Shown: piece after piece, positions 23,383-33,815 of the stretch
Position numbering within the stretch: the first letter of the stretch is position 1
How the letters are laid out: every line of letters starts with the position of its first letter
Assembly: GCA_021234155.1 (NCBI GenBank)
Contig: JAJEKV010000054.1
Span: 7,708,655-7,772,654, forward strand
DNA: 64,000 nucleotides
From: Isoetes taiwanensis
Taxonomy: Eukaryota > Streptophyta > Lycopodiopsida > Isoetales > Isoetaceae
Reading direction: 5' to 3'
Position numbers and translations under genes: made by a program
The notes under the pieces: generated by a model
Databases searched by the model: none
Told to the model about the DNA's origin: nothing
Seen by the model: only the letters and a program-made list of their open reading frames with translations

Positions 23383-23395
23383 GGCTCTGATACCA
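23383..23395 (-). other. Primer-binding site of the Copia element
   Basis: The - strand reads TGGTATCAGAGCC, the sequence complementary to the 3' end of plant initiator methionine tRNA and the usual primer site of Copia elements. It lies between the gag start (23316) and the LTR edge at 23396, as expected. Confidence 0.8.
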
Positions 23396-23616
23396 TGAAG
23401 AAGAATAAGAGTGCAAGTGAACATTTGATTCATAAGGACGAAGACTCTTATACGTGGCTTGATATGATCAGATACTAACAGAAGACTGACATATGTAATC
23501 AACCTAACGAACTAAATGGTAACAATAAGTAAATCTAATGACTGTAATCTTGTCTCTACTAACTCCATGTGTCAACCTATAGTGAATCCATGTGTCAAGG
23601 TGTGACTGCTTCAACA
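23396..23616 (-). repeat. 5' LTR of the Copia element (about 221 bp)
   Basis: Directly next to the primer site, the - strand LTR would run from TGTTGAAGCAG (23616) to CTTCTTCA (23396), giving the TG...CA ends normal for LTRs. The inner edge is set by the primer site; the outer edge is inferred from the TG start. No 3' LTR copy was found below 21690, so this edge is not proved. Confidence 0.55.
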
Positions 23617-23619
23617 AAT

Positions 23620-26600
23620 ATAAGCCAGAAGCCAAAGGAAACGGAAGTTAATCTCAGCAAATAGATAAGTTCCTTCAACAAGATATGTGCCCAGATGGAA
23701 ATGATCGTTGTTCCTGAATGCTATAAACTGATTGGCTGACATGAAGTCGCTCAAGGAGAAAAGTAGCATGTTCAAAAGCTAGGCTTGGTAACCACGTAAT
23801 AGAATATCCTTAAATCTTGCTACCATATGACGTATATTAGGAGGAGGATTACGCTGTCCAAGAATGGCCAATTCAACCCGAACTTCATGTCTGAGATATG
23901 ATCAAAACTGAGGGTGATCTCTAAGCACGCCAGCAACTCCATTTTCAACGACATTTACACCATTGTGTTTAACGCAAGACAAAAATACCTCCGGCAGTGC
24001 CTCTTAGATTCATTGACCACCGCAGATCACACTCAGATCTTGCCACTGTAGAATGAATCATGCAGAGGACTGGACATTCATGCAATTTTGTCCAACCATA
24101 CTTATAACATTCTCTCCTTGACAACGTACAACCTGGGGATCTGATACCTCTTATACCTTCAAGTTCGGCTCAGCGTAAGCTCAAGATCATTAAAGCAACT
24201 CTATGCAAATAATTATATTTATATAATTCTAGAAAACTTACCACAATTTTAAATGTATATTCTCTGAGATAGCCCTCCTAAGAGACATTATTGCACTATC
24301 TAGCCAAATTCACTGAAGCATCAAAGTATAGGATCAGAGATACATAACCAGTTTCAATAGATAAATGCATAATCAATACATTCAATAAATACCAAAATGA
24401 ATAATCTGTGAAGGAATTAGAAAGGCATATCAATGTTTTTTTTTTTTTTCCCTTGTTGTTTCTAGATTGTGAGACACCACTTTAAATTACTACATCACGA
24501 GAGATCACTTTCAATTGCTGGTTTCTCCACTTGCAATGGCTCACACGTACACCCCACGTACACTAATTTGTGAAGACCCATCACTTCCAATAAATTTGGA
24601 TTTATTATTTGCTAATCTATAACAAGTGTAAGACCACAACTTTGAGGAACCATGGATCCACTTTGATAATCACTAGTATTTTAACATCTCGCAATATGTT
24701 CCTAGGTTGCATTGTCATATTAGTGAGAGACTACTTCATTATTAATGTGCAATAATAAACACTTCATAAAATTGGGCAACAACTTTTAGAAAATTGATAA
24801 TAAGCAAAGAAAGACTAAATGGTATAATTGTGTGAAAACTTTCTCTCTTTCTATCTATTTTAGAACAACGTACTTATATAGAATGTGTCCCATAGGCTGC
24901 TTGGTCTCCGTGGACGATAAAAATCATTCAATACAATTCAGTTCATAGATGATGGCTATAGTGCCTTCTTTTCCTACACAAATACACATGGTGTAACAAA
25001 CAACATGCATGAGACTATAAATTATGGCTACAAGAAATTTATCGCGGCGGCATTTCTCTTATCCATTTCCTCTATGTTTTAGAAGTGAATCAGAAGAAGA
25101 GAATTTCTGAGACCATTCTCTCTCTCGACTCGCTATAAGGAGTCTAGTCTTTAAGAGTAGAGTATATCAGCATATGTAATTCATTGTGCACCCATTTGAT
25201 GGAGCGAATATTTTAATACAAAGTTGCAATAGGGGCATGGAAATCAATATCTTCATGGTAAGATGAAGATGTCTTCCTACAACTTAGATATACAAGAAAT
25301 TTATCGCGGCGGCCAAGGCTGCCGCGAACATTTCTCTTACCCACTCGCTTACAGTTTAGAAAATTGTGTGAATCTGGAACGATGTGTGCTATGCCCCTCT
25401 CTCAAATGGTATTCCTGCTAGAACAGTGTGTGGCCCGCTCCCAAATGTTATTCCTGCGGTGCGTGATAGATGCTTGCCTGAGTTTATTTAAAGTTTTGAA
25501 GCCTTGGTAGTCAAAGATATCATTGCAAGTAATGTTTCCTATTAGAATAACTTGGTACTAAGCTTGGAACATTAGTGCTAAAGCTTGGGGCTTAACCTTT
25601 ATGATAACATATAGAAATGGACCTCTGGGTGCTTTGCAATGCTAGGCATTATTTGTAAGGCAATTGTGTGTGTCCTTGGGTGCTTTGCAATGCTAGGCAT
25701 TATTTGTAAGGCAATTGTGTGTGTCCTTGGGTTCACTTGACGGAATGGCAAGGAGTAATTTTCTATAGGTATGGCAACAGTGTAGCTCAGTAGGATGAGC
25801 TAGTTGTAGGATGGAAACTTGATTTTGTGAAAACAACTGCAAGCTCCTTGATGTGGTTTGGCTGTTTCATATTTCAGATCTACTTGGGAGAGTTAGATAC
25901 ATAGAGCACACAATAGGGTAGGACCAGGAAATGGAAAGCTGCGGGAGATGGAAAGCTACGGGTGATGGTGAGGGAGGGGTCATGCTGCGGAAGCCACACC
26001 ATCACGCCCACAGATAACACTGCCTCCAAGGAGTTCTGATATGACACCAAGTCCTGTGTCCTTGGCAAGCTTTCTCTTGATGACTCAGATTGTTCCAAAA
26101 ACAGGTTAACTTACCAATTCCAGGAGCCCATTCTGAAAACGTATTTGGTGTTAAGCTTTCAATCTTCTACTAGGCAAGATGAGCCAAGGTACTGACTGTC
26201 TGGTGCGGCCCCTGCATTCCCTGCATCATGCTCATAGCCCTGGAGCAAGGAGAATGATCAAAACGATCTAGACTGGTCGAGCCCGGCATCAAACCCTATC
26301 TTTGCAAAGCCATTGCTGGCATCCAGGCTTTCACCTTACAGTATGGCAACAAAAAGGGCTTAAGAAACAAACAGATTCGGCAAGAAATCTGAGCTTAAAA
26401 AACCCAAGACCTGTGCACTGCCATAACCATAGCTCTAGCCTGAAGGTGTGGTTAGAACTTCACTTGTTAGATACCATTTATGGAACGTCTCTACTCCCAT
26501 ATGGTAAAGCACAAATTACAGTTACACGCAAGCTAAGATTTATGCGCTCAGGAAGAACAAAAAAATATATCAGAATTTTTACCTATTTGATAGTGCAGCA

Positions 26601-27055
26601 CTGATCCTTGCCTTCTGGATTTCAACGAAACAACTCAAAAACAGGATTATAGATTCTTATTTTGCAAGAATAGATCAAATGCAGCATGAAGCAAGCAACA
26701 GGGCCGGATTTGCAGCATACGAAAAATAACTCAGGATGTACAGTAAGTTGATCTGTCAAAACTCAGCGCTTCCTTCATTTGCCAGGGAAAAACCTTCAGG
26801 AAGGTGCAGGGAGGAGGCACTGCTTGAATCTTGAAACCAGATCTTCCCATCTTTGCAGAGTTCAAAGCCCTTACCTATTCCCCTATTCCTCTGATATGAT
26901 CCAAGTTTCCTTTCGAGCCACCGGATTGAACGGTGGCATGCTGCTCCTACCATATCCGGCGGCGCTCTTATTGCAGCTGCACCGAAGCCCAGGGATTGCT
27001 TAAAGAGCAAGAAAGGGGAAGGTCGTGCAAGAATTTTAGGATTTTTTTACTTTTT
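23620..27055. other. Repeat-rich stretch without recognised gene
   Basis: No gene recognised. It holds dispersed and tandem repeats: 24957-25010 recurs at 28115-28169 (both with CATGGTGTAACAAAC), 25029-25061 recurs at 25291-25340, and 25626-25727 is a 51-bp direct duplication. A T run lies near 24437-24450. The - strand frame at 27010-26756 shows no known motif. Confidence 0.45.
25626..25727. repeat. 51-bp perfect tandem duplication
   Basis: The unit beginning TGGGTGCTTTGCAATGCTAG at 25626 repeats without visible change from 25677. Perfect identity suggests a recent slippage or repair duplication. Confidence 0.85.
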
Positions 27056-27058
27056 GTA

Positions 27059-27176
27059 TAGCTTCAAGGTGTTTGTGAGGACATTCTGGCATAGACCGGT
27101 GGGGTCCCGCGACCGGCGTTAGCCGGGAGCGGGTCACCGGCCATGCCAGAATGTCTGAACAAACACCTTGAAGCTA
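27059..27176. ncRNA. Long near-perfect hairpin, MIRNA-like or foldback
   Basis: The 118-nt stretch folds on itself almost completely. Pairs are 27059-27076 with 27159-27176 (18 bp), 27080-27092 with 27143-27155 (13 bp), 27096-27101 with 27135-27140 (6 bp), 27106-27110 with 27129-27133 (5 bp) and 27113-27117 with 27122-27126 (5 bp), closing on a GTTA loop. Only small internal loops of 2-4 nt separate them. The length, small loop and short bulges resemble a plant MIRNA precursor. A young inverted-repeat locus or a foldback transposon end would look the same. There is no proof that it is transcribed. Confidence 0.5.
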
Positions 27177-28009
27177 CAATATGGTATTTGGGGAGCGATT
27201 TCGACGATTGTGGCGGCTATGGTGTTGGTGCGAGAGATCCTAGCTACGGCAGAGCACCATAACTTCTTGCTTGAGTTTTTTTGGCGGTCCTGCTCTCGCC
27301 CATCTTCTGCCCTTTCGACCTGGTTTCTAGGTTAAAGATCGGCCTGGTTCCTCGGTTAAAGATCTTGAGGCCTTGTCTGTGGTTTTGTCTGTAGCTAAGA
27401 TTTTCGTTTGCATCCTTTTCATGAAAGGAGATTAAGCTGTGGCTTGCAAAACTCCACCAGATCTTACCTGCAAACAAAAATCCAGTGAGGCAGGCAGCAA
27501 ACCTTTTCTAAAAGGTAGAGACATCTATTGAAGACGTAAAGCAGGAAATGACAGATTAAAATAGCTTGGGCTCCTCTTTTTCTTGCTTAACTTCATGCAA
27601 TACTAGCCATTTTACGAGGTGAAGAAGCTATAATTCAAGCTATGGCCTGTCTTCCTCCGAACAGGGCCCTGTCTTGGTCCAAACAGGATAAAGAAGCCAC
27701 AATCATTTTTACAGGTCAAAAAATCTATGATCTATGGATTTTAGCCACGGATTCAAGCTCTGGCCCTGTCTTGGTCTTAACAGGGTCGATTCAGGCTTGC
27801 TCTAGGGTCGATTCAGGCTTGACTCTGCCAGTAACAGAGGATTGTTGCCTGGCAAGAAACAGAGGATGGCAAGAAACAGAGGATTAACCGGCTAGAAACC
27901 GGAGATGCGGAATGGTAGACTCAACTACCATTCTGCAACGGAATTGTCTGCCACGTGGCAGTACGAAATTAACCCAAGGCAAACAATAGTGACCCAAATA
28001 CCATATTGT
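27176..28009. repeat. 834-bp unit bounded by 17-bp inverted repeats
   Basis: ACAATATGGTATTTGGG at 27176-27192 is the exact inverse of CCCAAATACCATATTGT at 27993-28009. The left repeat abuts the hairpin at 27059-27176. No target-site duplication was seen. Inside are short direct repeats (CAGGGTCGATTCAGGCTTG-like at about 27780-27820; AAGAAACAGAGGATTG-like at 27830-27885) and a palindromic G-box. It may be a non-autonomous DNA transposon. Confidence 0.45.
27948..27961. promoter_or_regulatory. Perfect palindromic G-box
   Basis: CTGCCACGTGGCAG is a 14-bp perfect palindrome holding GCCACGTGGC, a high-affinity plant G-box for bZIP and bHLH factors. No gene start is recognised beside it, so a role is not shown. 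Confidence 0.35.
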
Positions 28010-28506
28010 TATTTTTTATATTATTTTTTATAGTAAACGTGTTGTGCCCAGATTTTTTTTTGAGACGGAAATATTAGCATCAAACAAAAAATGAATGTGC
28101 TTTATATATGTTGTGATAGTGCGTTCTTTTCCTATAGAAATAATGCATGGTGTAACAAACCACATGCATATCCCACGCTTTAGAAAAGAACTTCAAGTTG
28201 GGCAATGAAATCAATCAATTTTTTCTATATATTTGGATAGGTTGTGGTGTTATAATTTCTTATAAATCCTTATTTCTTCAATGGACACTTTGTAGCACGT
28301 GAACCTCTTTCTACGGAAGTCATTTTGACACTCTTTAACATAGCCCGTGGATTTTTCTATGGAAGTCATTTTGACACTCTTAGCATTCAAATGTCTTTAT
28401 CCTTCAGGTAGTGTTGTCTGACAATGTGCTCTTTCAACACTAGTGAATATACTCAGTGTTATTTTGGTGTTCCTAGGCTTGTACTTATCAAGAGGTGATA
28501 CATCAA

Positions 28507-28772
28507 GCTTGCATGATTCCATCAATTGCAGTCTGTGAGGCACTAAGTTAACTTTTTCTTTACGTTTTCCCTTTTTCCTGCTTTTTTTATGCAGCCACAT
28601 CCAGATATAAAGTTAATGGCATATGCACATACATCATCGAACTAGCCACATCCACAAAACAAGCCACATTCTACACAACTCTAGGCTACAGGATCATTCC
28701 AATGAACCAACCAGAGCACAATCCCATCACATGGCACCGAAGCTCACACCTTACCCTATAGCGCCCTAACCT
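28507..28772 (+). repeat. Dispersed repeat, copy 1 of an inverted pair
   Basis: This stretch matches, in reverse, 38176-38452 over nearly its whole length. Shared blocks include GCATGATTCCATCA, GTTAACTTTTTCTTTACGTTTT, the GCATATGCACATACATCATC block, ACCAACCAGAGCACAATCCC and ATCACATGGCACCGAAG. No coding frame is shared. It is a roughly 270-bp dispersed element of unknown class. Confidence 0.75.
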
Positions 28773-29596
28773 TCACCCCAACCCTGCATTTCTGCAGAAC
28801 TGCAGGATTGAGAAGAAGGCTAGGCAGATGGGTTCCTGTTGGTATCTTAATCGTAGTAATTTGAATTTCGCCGGCAACCTTGTTAAGGGTTTTTTTTTTC
28901 TTATATCAGAGCGTACCAGTATGCCTGCAAAGGAAAGGCTTGTATTCCATTGAAAAATAATATGGACATTGAAGAGTTGCACGTTAACTTGCCATTATTG
29001 GTTTGATATGATGCCAAAAGAAATTATGGGAACAGGAATTACACACATAAGGAAAAGGAATGCCAATGAAGATACAGATCTCAGTGAATGGCTAAGAAGG
29101 AAAAGAATGATCATTACAGGTAGTAATACACATAAAAGATGTAAATCAGAAAAGTATTTGCGCTAGAGAGGCTTTACCCTATACAAAATGGAGAAGAATA
29201 TCAAATATATCCCAGGTGTTGTCCATCCCAAGTATACAAGAATGGCATTTTAAGGCCAAAGCTTTATAGTCAAATCACATAAACTCCACAAACCCCACAA
29301 CATAAATCATGTCAAAATAAGCGGCATGCTAATTTAACATGTGGTAATATATGAATCTTACATTGTGCATGCCTTATTGGGTCCCTGATAGGAAGAATCC
29401 GCGTCGCGGGCGGCGTCTTAGAAATGTACGGTTCCCCCTCGTACGACAAAGTGGGGATTACCACAGGTTTTGAAGCAGCTACATTGCAGCGTTTTGTTCG
29501 GCTGGAAGTCTGTCCTCGTGGATAAAGGAGAATAGCAATTTCAAAAATCACATTGAATGAAATTCTTTTGGAACTGGTAGCTGTACACCCTATAAA

Positions 29597-29999
29597 ATGG
29601 TACTTAAAAATGAAGCTTGGACTCAAGGTTCAAAGATCTATTTTATTCCAACACTAGAACCAAAGTTAGGAAAGGACTTTGGTGCCCTTCTTGAGAGTGC
29701 AAAAGATACAGGGATCACATTTGAAGTACATGGAGAGGAATTTGAAGCTCATAAGCTTATTTTCGCTGCTAGGTCCCTGTTTTCAAAGCACAGTTATTTG
29801 GTTCTATGGGTGATCGCAACACCAATACCCTTTGCGTTAAGGATATCCGGGCAAGAATATTCAAGGTATATAATGTTTCATTTTGCCATCTGCATTTGTT
29901 TTATATTTTGTTTTGGTCTTTTAGCCCTTTGAAGGTATTATATGACAAGGTTTGTTTATTCATAACTGTTTCTGCAGGCAATGCTTCATTTTATCTCTG
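29597..29999 (+). pseudogene. MATH-BTB (BPM-type CUL3 adaptor) relic
   Basis: The + strand encodes GKDFGALLESAKDTGITFEV, then HGEEFEAHKLIFAARS, and, after a 1-nt shift near 29785, LFGSMGDRNTNTL and IRARIFK up to a GT at 29865. A second exon-like piece after an AG at 29976 starts AMLHFI. This matches the BTB start of plant MATH-BTB proteins (DFGxLLESGxGxDVTFEVxGExFxAHKLVLAARSPVF...), adaptors that bring substrates to CUL3 ubiquitin ligases. The MATH domain upstream was not found, the BTB frame is broken, and the second piece departs from the family after six residues. It is a dead fragment. Confidence 0.75.
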
Positions 30000-30059
30000 C
30001 AATGAAACTCAGGGACCGTTGTGTCAAGACTTAAGTTGCAAAATTCATTTGCAGTGATG

Positions 30060-31200
30060 TAATGAGATAGGGAACATGGTTATTCCTCATCTCTACCTAG
30101 ATTGGTAGGGGAATATAGCAATTGGCAGTGAACCTACAAATGGATGTGGCATAGCAATGAATGACGACCTCTATAGAATAAAGAGCAGCATATCAAGGCT
30201 AAGAACCAACTAGTCAGAATCTCACATGAGCACCTTCAAACACACAAGACACACACTTCATGAATTTCAGCTCTTGTCTATGTACAACAATAAAACCAAA
30301 GCAAAGGGAATGGCACACAAGCTTACCCTAAGTCTAGATCAATGAACTGCTGAAAGAGCCCTCGCCTCCATTTCTTCCTTGTCATGATACAGCTAAAACA
30401 CGTGTGGCAAATGTATTTGCCTGATAATTAGTTCAGCAGGGTAAGGTTCCAAAATTAGGTACCTAAGATACAATTGCTCTAGAATGCAAGAAATAGATTG
30501 CTTCATGCAAAATAGTCGCATATAATGCAGAGCAAGAACACCAAGTTGGATTCTAATAGGCTGGCATTTACGAAGAATAAATTATAATTGAGTTAAAAAT
30601 TTCAAATCATCTGCTTGAGGAAAAACATGTGAGATTAACTTAACAGCCTATGCTGTGATTGACATCTCTTTGTAACAAAACATCAAAGTGTGGGTTAAGA
30701 GATTAAAAGCAAAAAATGATCTACACTTGGTGTCTTACCTGGTGTCACCAATCTGCAGCTATACGGCATCTAACCTGGTTCCCAATATAGAGATCGCAAC
30801 ATTGATTATGGTTCCAAACTAGATGGCCATGGCATGCACAGTAAATGGGCTCCGGGCAAAAAGGGATTCCAATACAAATAGCTTTCAAAATCTCCACAGA
30901 AACCTTAATACTAGAGCAACATTTCTCATTTCAAATGGTTCCAAACTTAGCACCATGTATAGGCATGCATAAGGATTTGCTCCAGAAAGAGTCTAATACA
31001 TGTGTACATCACAGGCAAACAGACTTAAGCCAAGGGGCTGGCATCATTTCCACAGTGGAACTGAGCCTCCTCTGTTGATGTTAGAATATCAAAGGCAACT
31101 GTAAAACCGACATTGTCCTTTCTTACCTCAATTGAAGCCTGGCCATCCAAAGCACTCACAGCTCGGGTTCAGGGGTAGTATATTAAGAAGATTTCTACCA
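30060..31200. other. Spacer without recognised gene
   Basis: No family motif was recognised on either strand. The frame at 30845-31078 looks like chance sequence. Confidence 0.4.
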
Positions 31201-31210
31201 ACTCACATCG

Positions 31211-31710
31211 ATGATGCCAATACTTCTTACAACATTATAAGAATATCTGAAATAGGTCCACCTCAAATATAATGGGGAACTCCCTTACCTCGCAGTCAAG
31301 ATTGCAAGCAGTGCTATTCTCGGGAATAGCAGGACAGACTACGGTATGAGGGTAGACAATTAGTGGCTCCCATGGCAGTGCACGTACTGGTGATTGGGTT
31401 TCATTCCTCTTTGCCATAGACAATCGATGCCGACTTTGGCATCATGGCCGTAGAAGCAAACAAAACACATTCTTGAGATCAGTCTGTTGATCTAGCATGG
31501 CAGGGTTTTAAGGTGTCCAACAGACAACAAGTACTATACAAAGGACTCCATTTTCAAACTAAAACAAGGCGGTTCTATTTTCCAGGCTTCCAACTGCCAT
31601 CGATGATGTCAAATGTCAATACTTCTTGCAAGATTATAAGAATATTTGAAGTAGCTCCATCTCAAATATAATGGGGAAGTGCTTTACCTCGTGATCAAAA
31701 TTTCATGATA
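31211..31710. repeat. Direct repeat of about 95 bp, spaced by 400 bp
   Basis: 31211-31305 (CGATGATGCCAATACTTCTTACAA...) recurs in diverged form at 31597-31700 (CGATGATGTCAAATGTCAATACTTCTTGC...), sharing CTCAAATATAATGGGGAA and a TTACCTCG block. On the - strand both end in CGAGGTAA, which would be an exon-like splice donor, so the pair may be duplicated exon-intron borders of an unrecognised - strand gene. Confidence 0.6.
31288..31423 (-). CDS. Possible orphan exon, unrecognised
   Basis: A - strand frame encodes MAKRNETQSPVRALPWEPLI followed by about 20 residues ending in NLDCE just before a GTAAGG donor-like site. The stretch lacks stops and has ordinary codon use, but matches no family I recognise. 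It lies on the same strand as the possible exon at 32086-32285, so both might belong to one decayed or unrecognised gene. Low confidence. Confidence 0.2.
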
Positions 31711-32085
31711 TAATTTATTGTCCCAAATAGCCACGCCTGAACTCCACATTAGCATGCTAACACCTGCTAGAAAGACCTATAGACATCAGGTGCTTCATCT
31801 ACCAAGAATAGCATACACAAAGAACTAACCTCGTCAAGTTCATGGCAGTCAAGCTCAATAAAGGCAAACAAAAGACATTCCTGGGTTTGTTTGCTTATAG
31901 ATATCCAGGCTGTTTTACATCATCAAATTTAGAAGAGCATCTTCTAGCTTATATCCACTCAGCATCTTCCAGTTCCACCAGCACACAAATTATCTATATG
32001 TTCTTCCCACAGGATTTCAGAGAATAACATCATCATCCCCTTTATCTGGAAGAGGAGGTGAAAAAATAAGGGAATCGGTAACTTT

Positions 32086-32285
32086 CGGGCTTTGCTTACC
32101 GAAGCGACTGATAACTTCTTGCACCAGCAGTTCCTTCACTCTTGCTCCTCGAGCTATTACCATGTCATTCTCACCAGTCACTTCCACCATCTTCGGCAAA
32201 GTGAAGACATGACCAGGGGCTGTAGCATGCACTGCTGCCACAACTTGCTCCAACCTTGTCTCCCTCGACCAATAGCCTGGCTTAA
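32086..32285 (-). CDS. Possible orphan exon, unrecognised
   Basis: On the - strand an AG near 32282 and a GTAAGC at about 32101 bracket an open stretch. It encodes YWSRETRLEQVVAAVHATAP, then GHVFTLPKMVEVTGENDMVI, then about 20 more residues to ISRFG. The composition looks like a folded protein with a helix followed by alternating hydrophobics. If the donor is not used, the frame runs on to a stop at 32017 with an acidic end (DKGDDDVIL). I do not recognise the family. The N-terminal part of the longer frame (32421-32290) overlaps a repeat and is probably not coding. Confidence 0.3.
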
Positions 32286-32360
32286 AGAAATATATCCATG
32301 CCCAAAACCTACTCAAAAATGAACCAAAGCAATCTCTGTATTCATTAATAGAGACTCCCA

Positions 32361-32620
32361 CATAAATCCATCTATTACAAGCAAACCAAACTAATACTCT
32401 CCTAGCAAAACCATCAAACAAGCATCTTTACTACCTCAATTGGTAGGACCATTGGAATTGCCATAGTGTTGGCGTTTTTTGACAAGATACTAGTTGGAGA
32501 TGTCTAATCATGGATATCAACATCTATTACAAGCAAGGCAAACTAAAATTATCCGAGCAAAACCAATGAAGAAGCATCTTTACTACTTCAATTGGCAGGA
32601 CCATTGGATTTGCCATAGTG
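32361..32620. repeat. Diverged direct duplication of about 110 bp
   Basis: 32361-32475 and 32515-32620 share ATCTATTACAAGCAA, AAGCATCTTTACTAC, TCAATTGG and AGGACCATTGGA blocks in the same order, with small indels. It is likely a tandem duplication followed by drift. Confidence 0.65.
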
Positions 32621-32659
32621 TTAAAGGTAAAAGTAGAGAAATTGCTTGTTTGAGACAAG

Positions 32660-33810
32660 ACTATAAGATGTTAATTTTATGCTTAGAATCGACATGGCAT
32701 GATCTCTTACAAAAAGCTAGATCACCTTTATATGGCATCATGGAAAAAAATGAGAAGCATCGCATACTAGACGCATCAAGTTCTTTCACGAAATAACTTC
32801 TTCTTTCTTTTAGTGATCTGTCTTCAACAATTCCCCAACCCTGCAGTTCTGCAACCAATACAAGACCCAAGCACAAAAACCAAAGAAGCCAAGACCCAGA
32901 AATACACCAGAGATCTCCACATTAATGACTAACATCAAATAATGGATCAAGATAAGATGTTAAACGCTGGTTGGTGTGTTAACTAGAAAAACTGATTATT
33001 GAAAGTATAGAACATCCTCTTTTTTTTTTACAAGTGTGTAATTCGGTAGTCTTGTTTTAAATTATTATGGCAAAGCTTCAATTTATAAGCCATGTACATT
33101 CTACTGCAAAGTTCTAATCCATAAGCCATATACATTCTGGTGCTCAAAGTTGTTAGCATCCTTTCCATATGGTTCTAGAGATATGTTCTTACCTTACAAG
33201 ATTAACACCTCTTCTTGGTCCAAAGACAGGGTTTTTCAGGTCTACATTCATACTTTCCTCCCACTGCACTGACCTACAGTGTCGCCAAAAGTGGAAATCC
33301 TTTCGGGTTCTTTGGTACTCTAGTACCGTGTACCAGAGCCGGGACATCCATGCATTCCATAAGAAGAGCCACTGCTAGACCAGCCCTAGCATTCCGTTGC
33401 ACCAGTTAAAGAAGGTATGCGATATGTGCACCAGAGAAAAATATAACGATCTTGATAATGTTGGAAAAGATACACTATTTTAAGAAGGAAGCCATTGAGT
33501 ATGCATGACAGTTGTTGACCTAGGTGTATAGATTACCAAAAGATAGGCGCTATAACACATACTTTGCTGGAGACTACATTGGGTCTTCTTCCAGATACAG
33601 ACGCCAGAGAATACTAGTGTTCTCGTCATTTTTATGCTGCTCATTGTTTTCATGCCCTTGTTTCATGAACTCCAATAGACCTTCCCATCAGATCTAAAAC
33701 TGCATATTGCTAAGCAACAGCAGGGCATGGTCGAACAGAAAGAGAAAGCCGCACTATGTAAATATGTGAAGCAAATGCTAAGAGAGTTTTGGAGATTTTC
33801 TAAACCTAGA
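32660..33810. other. 3' flank of the PPR gene, no gene recognised
   Basis: No coding motif recognised. The T run at 33021-33029 and the sequence up to 33815 may include the 3' untranslated region of the - strand PPR gene. Confidence 0.4.
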
Positions 33811-33815
33811 AAATA

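Noticed and set aside
25780-25815. tRNA gene (TAGCTCAGTAGG, A-box-like)
   Set aside because: No B box or cloverleaf arms follow at the required distance.
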